Positions 1-4,829 of a stretch of DNA of 5,467 bases are shown in pieces (positions within the stretch are counted from its first letter, which is position 1; each line of letters starts with the position of its first letter). The DNA is from an uncultured Ruminococcus sp. (GTDB taxonomy: Bacteria; Bacillota; Clostridia; Oscillospirales; Ruminococcaceae). Below the pieces are notes generated by a model. That model was not told where the DNA came from. It ran no database searches and saw only the letters and a list, made by a program, of their open reading frames with translations. A program made the position numbers and the translations under genes. The DNA is taken from assembly GCA_946540705.1 (NCBI GenBank), contig CAMNJD010000331.1:1-5467 (forward strand), given 5' to 3'.

Positions 1-300
1 CTGCACCGCTCCGAGTCAGAGCCCATGACTGTTCCTGCCGATCTGGATGACCAGACTGTCCGTTTCATGCGTGAAACTGCGATCGCTGCGTTCCAGATCC
101 TTGGGTGCAGAGCACTTGCGCTGTTTGACTTCTATTATACCGACCGCGGTGATATCCTGCTCGGCGAGGTCAATACTATGCCGGCACTCTCTGAGAAAGC
201 CCCTTATCCCGTGCTCATGGCTGATCTCGGCATGCGGTATCCGTATCTGCTGGAAAAGCTGATCGAGCAGGCGGCAGAGCATGCAGACCGCGGATTCTGA
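1..300 (+). CDS. D-alanine-D-alanine ligase-like ATP-grasp enzyme, C-terminal part (5' truncated)
   Basis: The reading frame is open from base 1 and ends at TGA 298-300, with a second in-frame TGA straight after (301-303); 99 residues are visible and the start lies upstream of the window. The fragment matches the C-terminal ATP-grasp lobe of D-Ala-D-Ala ligases, which join two D-alanines with ATP in the cytoplasm for peptidoglycan precursors. Visible landmarks are a PADL stretch (window residues 12-15), GC at 35-36, and the metal ligands D43, E56 and N58 in FDF and EVNTMP, followed by a YPVL...LGMRYPYLLEKLI tail typical of the family. Two family residues are changed: the Arg two positions before the metal-binding Asp is Leu (L41), and the usual PGxTxxS loop reads PALSEKAP. 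It could therefore be a Ddl paralogue or a related ligase with another substrate. I am confident of the superfamily, less so of the exact activity, and give no symbol. The next gene follows after 21 bp, suggesting one transcript. Confidence 0.8.
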   Translation: MHRSESEPMTVPADLDDQTVRFMRETAIAAFQILGCRALALFDFYYTDRGDILLGEVNTMPALSEKAPYPVLMADLGMRYPYLLEKLIEQAAEHADRGF

Positions 301-309
301 TGACCCGAC

Positions 310-315
310 GGAGGT
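310..315 (+). promoter_or_regulatory. Ribosome binding site of the DUF1934 gene
   Basis: GGAGGT lies 6 bases before TTG 322. It supports the TTG start, because no ATG or other good start lies between the in-frame stop TGA 301-303 and this point. Confidence 0.75.
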
Positions 316-321
316 GTTGAT

Positions 322-771
322 TTGTCAAGAGAACAACGAAAAGCCGAAAATGCCGTGCTGACAATCCACAGCTATCAGAAAGCAGACGATGAAACAGATT
401 CCACGGAGCTGAACACAACTGCAAACTATCGCTACCGAAACGGAAAGGCGAAAATCACCTATACCGAGCTCGACGAACAGGGAGTGCCCAGCGGAGAGAC
501 TGCGATTACTGTGCTGGATGAACGTCTCGTGACGATCCGGAAAACCGGCTTTACTGAGGCTGTCATGGTGCTCGAAACCGGAAAAACACATCCGGCTCGG
601 TATCATACAATGCTCGGTGCAATGGAAATGCGGCTCTGTGCAACAGAAATCTCATCTTCGCTGCATCAGTCCGGCGGTTCGCTTCGTCTGCGCTATCTGC
701 TGGATATCGGCGAAAGCTATTCCGCCGTCAATCTGATTGATTTACAGGTCAGACTTCGGACAGAAGGCTGA
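322..771 (+). CDS. DUF1934 / YwiB-like small beta-barrel protein
   Basis: A 149-residue protein, close to the usual family length of about 140-150. The pattern fits DUF1934 (B. subtilis YwiB): an early strand with a Thr/Glu-rich stretch, an ITYTELDEQG segment near residues 45-54, a V.IRKTGF strand near 70-76, RYHTMLGAMEM near 93-103, and a final GGSLRLRYLLDIG...NLIDLQV segment. The family is predicted to form a calycin-like antiparallel beta-barrel; its molecular function is not established. There is no signal peptide or membrane segment, so it should be cytoplasmic. The start is TTG 322, chosen because of the GGAGGT 6 bases upstream and the in-frame stop at 301-303. It stands just before argS, the same order known in B. 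subtilis, which supports the family call. It is probably read from the upstream ligase promoter. I do not assign a function. Confidence 0.8.
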   Translation: MSREQRKAENAVLTIHSYQKADDETDSTELNTTANYRYRNGKAKITYTELDEQGVPSGETAITVLDERLVTIRKTGFTEAVMVLETGKTHPARYHTMLGAMEMRLCATEISSSLHQSGGSLRLRYLLDIGESYSAVNLIDLQVRLRTEG

Positions 772-794
772 CACTGCAATCCATATACTATAAT
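768..794 (+). promoter_or_regulatory. Putative sigma-A-type promoter of argS
   Basis: A perfect TATAAT at 789-794 is preceded 15 bases upstream by CTGACA at 768-773 (consensus TTGACA; the spacer is 2 bases shorter than ideal). The -35 overlaps the stop codon of the DUF1934 gene. Transcription would begin near 800-802, leaving a leader of about 28 bases before TTG 829. The short spacer is the main weakness. Confidence 0.5.
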
Positions 795-813
795 ATAAAT
801 GAAATCACAAACG

Positions 814-820
814 AAAGGAG
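814..820 (+). promoter_or_regulatory. Ribosome binding site that decides the argS start
   Basis: AAAGGAG lies 8 bases before TTG 829. It is inside the frame that would be translated if ATG 799 were the start, and ATG 799 has no purine-rich site before it, so this site favours TTG 829. Confidence 0.75.
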
Positions 821-828
821 TGCTGCAC

Positions 829-2598
829 TTGAATCATATTTCCGCTGCCTCACAGGAGGCAAAAGCACTGATTCTGGAGGCGATGGGCAGACTGGTTGCT
901 GACGGAACCTTCCCCTCGGAGCCGCTGCCTGCATTCAATATTGAAATTCCTGCTGACCGCGCACACGGCGACTTTGCCGCAAATGTCGCGATGGTCTCCG
1001 CGAAGGCACTTCATATGCCGCCGCGAAAAATCGCAGAGGCGATTGAAGGACAGCTTCAGCTCGAAGGCACGTCATTTGACAAGGTCGAGATTGCCGGTCC
1101 CGGATTTATGAATTTCTATCTGGGACAGCATTGGTATTCCCGTGTCATTGAAAACGTAATGACAGAACAGGAAGCATACGGCAATTCCGAGATCGGGAAG
1201 GGTCAGCGTGTTCTGGTAGAGTTTGTTTCCGCAAATCCGACCGGCCCGATGCATGTCGGCAACGCGAGAGGCGGTGCAATCGGTGACTCGCTTGCTTCTG
1301 TACTTCAGGCCGCAGGCTATGAGACAGAGCGCGAATTCTATATCAATGATGCAGGCAACCAGATCGAAAAATTCGGAAAATCACTGTCGCTGAGATATCA
1401 GCAGCTCTGCACGGAAAAAGGACAGGCTATATATCATGCCGCCGCCTCGACCGAGGATGTCTGCAAACAGATCTACGGAGAAAACGGCAGCACAGCAGAT
1501 TTCCCGATGCCCGAGGACGTCTATCTCGGACAGGATATCATCGCACACGCCAAAAATTACTACGATCAGAACGGTGATTCGCTTGCAGCAGTCACAGAAG
1601 AAGAACGCAAGCAGGCATTGGTTGCATTTGCACTCCCGAAGAACATTCAGGGTCTGAAGGACGATCTTGCACAGTACCGGATCCACTATGATACGTGGTT
1701 TCCGGAAAGCACGCTGCACCGGAACGGCAGTGTCACAGAGATTATCCGGCAGCTCAAAGACAGCGGCTACACCTACGAAAAAGAAGGTGCCCTCTGGTTC
1801 AAGGCAGAAGAACTCGGTGCAGATAAAGACTTCGTCATTGTCCGCTCTAACGGCATCCCGACTTATGTTGTGCCGGATATCGCGTATCATTACAATAAGC
1901 TCGTTACACGGGGCTTTGACCGTGCAATCGACATTCTCGGCGCCGATCATCACGGCTATGTTCCCCGTCTGAAAGCAGCGCTGACAGCGCTTGGCGTAGA
2001 TGCCTCGCGTCTGACCGTCGTGCTGATGCAGATGGTCGCTGTTATGCGGGACGGCCAGCCGGTCAAACAGTCCAAACGCAGCGGCAAGGCACTGACGCTT
2101 GTCACACTGCTGGAGGATATTCCTGTTGATGCGGCAAGATTTTTCTTCAATCTGCGCGAAGCAAATTCGCATTTTGAATTTGACCTCGATCTCGCTGTTG
2201 AGAAGTCATCCTCGAACCCGGTATACTATGTGCAGTATGCACACGCAAGAATTTGCAGTCTGATCCGCAATCTGGAGGAATCCGGCGTCACAGTCCGTGA
2301 CCCGGCAGAGACAGACCTTTCCGTGCTCAGCAGTGCAGCAGAGCGTGAGCTGATCCGTCAGTTGGCGCTGCTCCCCGCAGAGGTCGAATCTGCTGCCAGA
2401 CAGCTTGATCCTTCCAGACTGACGAAATATTCCGTTGATCTGGCTGCACAGTTCCACAAATTTTATGATGCGTGCAAGGTTCGTGATGCCGAAACAGAGT
2501 CGCTCCGCGATGCAAGACTGCTGCTCTGTGCCGCAGCACGGCAGGCGCTCGGCAATGTCCTGGCGCTTTTGAAAGTTACAGCGCCTGAAAAAATGTAA
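829..2598 (+). CDS. argS: Arginyl-tRNA synthetase (class I)
   Basis: A 589-residue enzyme (from TTG 829) that charges tRNA-Arg with arginine using ATP in the cytoplasm. The N-terminal tRNA-binding domain shows PADRAHGDFA (41-50). The class I HIGH signature appears as ANPTGPMHVGN (135-145, with HVGN at 142-145), a form typical of ArgRS. The second signature, normally KMSK, reads KQSK at 413-416 followed by RSGKALTL. The C-terminal all-helical DALR anticodon-binding domain begins around VYYVQYAHAR (465-474) and ends with FHKFYDACKV and a terminal APEKM, as is usual. Length is normal for bacterial ArgRS, so the gene is complete. An in-frame ATG at 799 would add 10 residues, but it lacks a ribosome site and sits at or before the predicted transcription start, so I prefer TTG 829. 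It probably has its own promoter plus readthrough from the upstream genes. Confidence 0.97.
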   Translation: MNHISAASQEAKALILEAMGRLVADGTFPSEPLPAFNIEIPADRAHGDFAANVAMVSAKALHMPPRKIAEAIEGQLQLEGTSFDKVEIAGPGFMNFYLGQHWYSRVIENVMTEQEAYGNSEIGKGQRVLVEFVSANPTGPMHVGNARGGAIGDSLASVLQAAGYETEREFYINDAGNQIEKFGKSLSLRYQQLCTEKGQAIYHAAASTEDVCKQIYGENGSTADFPMPEDVYLGQDIIAHAKNYYDQNGDSLAAVTEEERKQALVAFALPKNIQGLKDDLAQYRIHYDTWFPESTLHRNGSVTEIIRQLKDSGYTYEKEGALWFKAEELGADKDFVIVRSNGIPTYVVPDIAYHYNKLVTRGFDRAIDILGADHHGYVPRLKAALTALGVDASRLTVVLMQMVAVMRDGQPVKQSKRSGKALTLVTLLEDIPVDAARFFFNLREANSHFEFDLDLAVEKSSSNPVYYVQYAHARICSLIRNLEESGVTVRDPAETDLSVLSSAAERELIRQLALLPAEVESAARQLDPSRLTKYSVDLAAQFHKFYDACKVRDAETESLRDARLLLCAAARQALGNVLALLKVTAPEKM

Positions 2599-2622
2599 CC
2601 GGTTTGTCATAAATTGGTTACG
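2594..2622 (+). other. Stem-loop spanning the argS stop codon
   Basis: GTAACC (2595-2600) pairs with GGTTAC (2616-2621). Two G-U pairs (2601-2602 with 2614-2615) and TTT/AAA (2603-2605 with 2611-2613) continue the stem to 11 bp around a 5-base loop (2606-2610). A U-G pair can be added at the outside. No T run follows, so it is not a standard intrinsic terminator; it may protect the argS mRNA end or be chance. Confidence 0.4.
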
Positions 2623-2697
2623 ACAATGCAAGGAATGATTCTTGAATTTCGTTGTTTTTCACAAGGTTTTCATCTAAATAACAGCGAATTCACGGAA

Positions 2698-2730
2698 TGT
2701 TCAAAGTTTGTTCATAGTTTGTCAACAATT
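2698..2730 (+). repeat. Three tandem 11-bp direct repeats, candidate regulator-binding box
   Basis: Units are TGTTCAAAGTT (2698-2708), TGTTCATAGTT (2709-2719) and TGTCAACAATT (2720-2730). Units 1 and 2 match at 10 of 11 bases; unit 3 matches unit 2 at 7 of 11. The 11-bp period is one helical turn, so all units face the same side of the DNA, as in boxes bound by OmpR-family response regulators. The last unit ends 17 bases before the -10 at 2748-2753, replacing a proper -35. Each TGT core is one mismatch from the known WalR half-site TGTWAH, with the correct N5 spacing. Which protein binds is inference. Confidence 0.5.
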
Positions 2731-2744
2731 AAGAGCGGGAAATG

Positions 2745-2753
2745 TGTTACAAT
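2745..2753 (+). promoter_or_regulatory. Extended -10 promoter of the CdaR/PucR-like regulator
   Basis: TGT followed by TACAAT (2748-2753) gives the TGnTANAAT extended -10 form. At the ideal -35 position (2725-2730) there is only ACAATT, so the promoter is weak unless helped by an activator. The predicted transcription start is near 2760, giving a leader of about 113 bases. Confidence 0.5.
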
Positions 2754-2759
2754 TTGTAA
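2747..2759. promoter_or_regulatory. Palindrome over the -10, possible operator
   Basis: TTACAA (2747-2752) and TTGTAA (2754-2759) form a perfect 6-bp inverted repeat around one base. It covers the predicted -10, where a bound protein would block RNA polymerase. Its position fits autorepression by the downstream regulator, but AT-rich palindromes of this size can arise by chance. Confidence 0.35.
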
Positions 2760-2872
2760 TAGTTTCGGGGCGGTTGGTCAACTCCCGGAATTGTGCAGAA
2801 GCGAACACATCTCTCCGCTTGTATCATGGCACTCCCCAACCAAAATCATGAAGAAAGCGAAGGGATCGTATT
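2760..2872 (+). other. Structured 5' leader of the regulator gene
   Basis: The predicted leader can fold into a strong first hairpin: TTTCGGGG (2763-2770) with TCCCGGAA (2783-2790), including G-U pairs, plus GTT/AAC inside a two-base bulge. A competing nested set is also possible: GGTTGG (2772-2777) with CCAACC (2836-2841), GTGC (2793-2796) with GCAC (2829-2832), and AAGCG (2799-2803) with CGCTT (2816-2820). AAGCGAA is repeated at 2855-2861 just before the start, so CGCTT could pair there instead. No known riboswitch class is recognised. Confidence 0.3.
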
Positions 2873-3958
2873 ATGTCTAACAGACCGTTTCAGGGACTCG
2901 TCGTGCAGATGCATGACATCATTCACGCGGCAATCGGCGTTGTCGATGAAACCGCAACGATTATCGCATGCAGCGATGCAAACCGTGTCGGCACCACCAA
3001 TGAATTCGTTTCGATGGATATGAACGAATCCGGTGACCTGTTTATCCGTGACGGTTATACGTATAAGCCGTTCGGTGTCAGAACCACTCCGGATTATGCC
3101 GTGTTCGTCGAGGGAACCGATGAGAATGCCGCAAAGTATGCGGATATGCTTGCGATTGCAATGTCAAGCATCAAGCAGTATTATGATGAGAAGTATGACC
3201 GGAACAACTTTATCAAAAATGTCGTTCTGGACAATGTCCTCCCCGGCGATATCGTTGTCAAGGCGCGTGAACTCCACTTCAATGCTGAGATCAGCCGCGT
3301 CGTGTTCCTCATCCGGATCGTTTCGGCAAACGATATCTCCGCTTACGATGTGATCCAGAATCTGTTTCCGGACAAGAGCAAGGACTTTGTGTTTAACATC
3401 ACCGAGACCGATATCGTTCTCGTGAAGGAAATCAAGTCCAGCGTCGAGAGCAAGGATCTCGAAAAGCTCGCCCGTTCTATCGCAGACACCCTGTCCAGTG
3501 AATTCTATACCCGCGTCAATGTCGGTATCGGCACCAGCGTCATCGGCGTGAAGGATCTGGCACGTTCCTTTAAGGAGGCTCAGACCGCACTGGAGGTCGG
3601 AAAGGTATTCGATACAGACAAGGTCATCGTCAGCTACGATAATCTCGGTATTGCACGTCTGATCTATCACCTGCCGACAACGCTCTGCGAAACCTTCCTG
3701 CATGAGGTCTTTAAGCGCGGCAGCATCGAGAGCCTCGATCATGAGACCCTGTTCACGATCCAGCGGTTCTTCGAGAACAATCTGAATGTCTCCGAGACAT
3801 CCAGAAAGCTGTTCGTCCACCGCAATACGCTTGTGTACAGACTTGAAAAGATCAAGAAGCTCACCGGCCTTGATCTGCGTGAATTCGATCATGCAATTAT
3901 CTTTAAGATCGCGCTCATGGTAAAGAAATATCTTTCCTCCAGCCCGGTCAAGTTCTGA
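2873..3958 (+). CDS. CdaR/PucR-family transcriptional regulator with C-terminal HTH
   Basis: A 361-residue cytoplasmic DNA-binding protein. Residues about 8-41 (GLVVQMHDIIHAAIG, then VVDE...IIACSD...RVG) resemble the sensor domain of CdaR-type sugar diacid regulators. The middle (about 140-245) resembles the degenerate GGDEF-like domain of this family, with GIGTS at 218-222 and a DLARSFKEAQTALEVG stretch. The C-terminus (291-345) is a PucR-type helix-turn-helix: NVSETSRKLFVHRNTL with HRNT at 316-319, then VYRLEKIKKLTGLDL. Length fits CdaR relatives (about 360-390). ATG 2873 is the first start in frame with good homology, but its ribosome site is weak (AAGG within AAGGGA at 2860-2865). The ligand and target genes cannot be read from the sequence. 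It lies directly before ftsEX with a likely terminator between, so control of ftsEX or of its own promoter are both plausible. Confidence 0.85.
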   Translation: MSNRPFQGLVVQMHDIIHAAIGVVDETATIIACSDANRVGTTNEFVSMDMNESGDLFIRDGYTYKPFGVRTTPDYAVFVEGTDENAAKYADMLAIAMSSIKQYYDEKYDRNNFIKNVVLDNVLPGDIVVKARELHFNAEISRVVFLIRIVSANDISAYDVIQNLFPDKSKDFVFNITETDIVLVKEIKSSVESKDLEKLARSIADTLSSEFYTRVNVGIGTSVIGVKDLARSFKEAQTALEVGKVFDTDKVIVSYDNLGIARLIYHLPTTLCETFLHEVFKRGSIESLDHETLFTIQRFFENNLNVSETSRKLFVHRNTLVYRLEKIKKLTGLDLREFDHAIIFKIALMVKKYLSSSPVKF

Positions 3959-3985
3959 TTTGATTTTATTTGGATTTATGGGGAG

Positions 3986-4018
3986 TGCCGAACGGATCAT
4001 CATTCGTTTCGGCATTTT
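3986..4018 (+). terminator. Probable intrinsic terminator after the regulator
   Basis: TGCCGAA (3986-3992) pairs with TTCGGCA (4008-4014). CG/CG pairs (3993-3994 with 4005-4006) and further weak pairs extend the stem past one bulged T at 4007. TTTT follows at 4015-4018. The short T tract makes it moderate rather than strong, so some readthrough into ftsE is possible. Confidence 0.55.
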
Positions 4019-4044
4019 CCATGCCCGGCAAAATTCTCTTTGCC
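4011..4044 (+). other. Two hairpins after the terminator, the first competing with it
   Basis: GGCAT (4011-4015) can pair with ATGCC (4021-4025) around TTTCC. This uses the same GGCA as the terminator's right arm, so the two cannot form together. A second hairpin, GGCAAA (4027-4032) with TTTGCC (4039-4044), has a 6-base loop. The arrangement resembles a terminator/antiterminator pair, but nothing identifies a trigger. Confidence 0.3.
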
Positions 4045-4062
4045 CCCGGAAAGATGTCTAAA

Positions 4063-4107
4063 GAACCGCCAAAAGCGCTGGCTTTCTTTGCGCTGGCTGT
4101 ACGGTTC
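4063..4107 (+). repeat. 9-bp direct repeat inside a GAACCG/CGGTTC inverted repeat
   Basis: GCGCTGGCT occurs at 4075-4083 and again at 4090-4098 (period 15). Both lie between GAACCG (4063-4068) and CGGTTC (4102-4107), which form a 6-bp stem. This sits 14 bases before the ftsE ribosome site. I see no convincing -35/-10 pair for ftsE anywhere in 3959-4136. Confidence 0.4.
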
Positions 4108-4120
4108 CCCGAACGTCCAA

Positions 4121-4127
4121 AAGGAGG
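4121..4127 (+). promoter_or_regulatory. Ribosome binding site of ftsE
   Basis: AAGGAGG, nearly a full match to the anti-Shine-Dalgarno sequence, lies 9 bases before TTG 4137 and fixes that unusual start. Confidence 0.8.
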
Positions 4128-4136
4128 ATTATTCTC

Positions 4137-4829
4137 TTGGTTGAACTTAAAAATGTTTCCGTCCGATATGAGAGTACCGGCGTGGAGGCACTCAGCGATG
4201 TCAGCCTGAAGGTTGAGGACGGTGAGTTTGCTTTCGTGATCGGACGCTCCGGCGCCGGAAAAAGCACGCTGATCAAGCTCCTGCTCAAAGAGCTTGATGC
4301 AAACAGCGGCAAGGTCTATGTCAACGGCTATGACCTGACAAAGCTGAAAAAACGCAAAGTGCCTGAATTCAGGCGCACAGTCGGTGTCGTTTTTCAGGAT
4401 TATCGCCTGATTGATACAATGACCGTCTATGAAAACATCGCATTTGTTCTTCGCGTCATAGATGCACCGAAAAAGCAGATCCGCAAGCGCGTACCTTATG
4501 TGATGTCGCTTGTCGGCCTTCAGGATAAAGCTGACTGCTATCCGAGCGAGCTCTCCGGCGGTGAACAGCAGCGCTGTGCGCTGGCAAGAGCTTTGGTCAA
4601 TGATCCGGCACTGCTCATCGCGGATGAACCGACCGGAAATGTTGATCCGGAACTGGCATATGAGCTGGTGGAGCTGCTTCAGGGCATCAACGCCTGCGGC
4701 ACAACGATCCTCATGGTCACGCACGCACATGAGATGGTCCGTCACTTCGGCGGCCGTATCATTAACATCAGCGAGGGTGAGGTCGTATTTGACGAAGTGA
4801 TTGGAGGCGCAGAAGTTGAAGCTGAGTAG
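4137..4829 (+). CDS. ftsE: Cell division ABC transporter ATP-binding protein FtsE
   Basis: A 230-residue ATPase, the normal FtsE length, working at the inner face of the membrane with FtsX. Known FtsEX complexes use ATP hydrolysis to activate peptidoglycan hydrolases (for example CwlO in B. subtilis, PcsB in streptococci) during division or elongation. All ABC motifs are intact: Walker A GRSGAGKST (36-44), Q-loop Q87 in VVFQDYRLI, signature LSGGEQQR (139-146), Walker B LLIADEP (159-165) with catalytic E164, D-loop GNVD (167-170) and H-loop H196. The FQDYRL context and the following ftsX separate it from other small ABC ATPases such as LolD or MacB. The start is TTG 4137, giving the usual MVELKNVSVRY opening, supported by AAGGAGG. 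The end overlaps ftsX by 14 bp, so translation of the two is probably coupled. Confidence 0.95.
   Translation: MVELKNVSVRYESTGVEALSDVSLKVEDGEFAFVIGRSGAGKSTLIKLLLKELDANSGKVYVNGYDLTKLKKRKVPEFRRTVGVVFQDYRLIDTMTVYENIAFVLRVIDAPKKQIRKRVPYVMSLVGLQDKADCYPSELSGGEQQRCALARALVNDPALLIADEPTGNVDPELAYELVELLQGINACGTTILMVTHAHEMVRHFGGRIINISEGEVVFDEVIGGAEVEAE
4803..4807 (+). promoter_or_regulatory. Ribosome binding site of ftsX inside the ftsE end
   Basis: GGAGG lies 8 bases before TTG 4816, within the last codons of ftsE. It supports an overlapping TTG start for ftsX; the next in-frame ATG (4882) would remove the cytoplasmic N-terminus conserved in FtsX. Confidence 0.75.

Noticed and set aside
772..828. T-box or other amino-acid-sensing leader before argS
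   Set aside because: The gap is only 57 bp, with a promoter inside it, far too short for a T-box, and no T-box motif or terminator is present.
799..828. N-terminal extension of ArgRS from ATG 799
   Set aside because: It lacks a ribosome site, overlaps the predicted transcription start, and contains the ribosome site for TTG 829.
1381..2172. 263-codon open frame on the - strand across argS
   Set aside because: It is fully inside the well-supported argS gene, has no recognisable domain, and its Cys-rich low-quality translation is typical of an antisense shadow.
2641..2665. CTTG...CAAG pairing in the AT-rich stretch after argS
   Set aside because: It is only 4 bp with a 17-base loop, which is within chance expectation.
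2614..2880. 88-codon + strand frame in the gap before the regulator
   Set aside because: It starts at a TTG without a ribosome site, runs through the tandem repeats, promoter and leader, and the protein looks like nothing known.
2848..2880. Ten-codon frame (MKKAKGSYYV) overlapping the regulator start, considered as a coupling leader peptide
   Set aside because: There is no ribosome site before ATG 2848. The overlap with ATG 2873 is suggestive, but nothing else supports translation.
3164..4015. 283-codon open frame on the - strand across the regulator
   Set aside because: It mirrors the codon pattern of the regulator gene, shows no known motif, and its 5' end lies within the terminator hairpin.
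3966..4745. 259-codon open frame on the - strand across ftsE
   Set aside because: It is antisense to all FtsE catalytic motifs, with no family resemblance.
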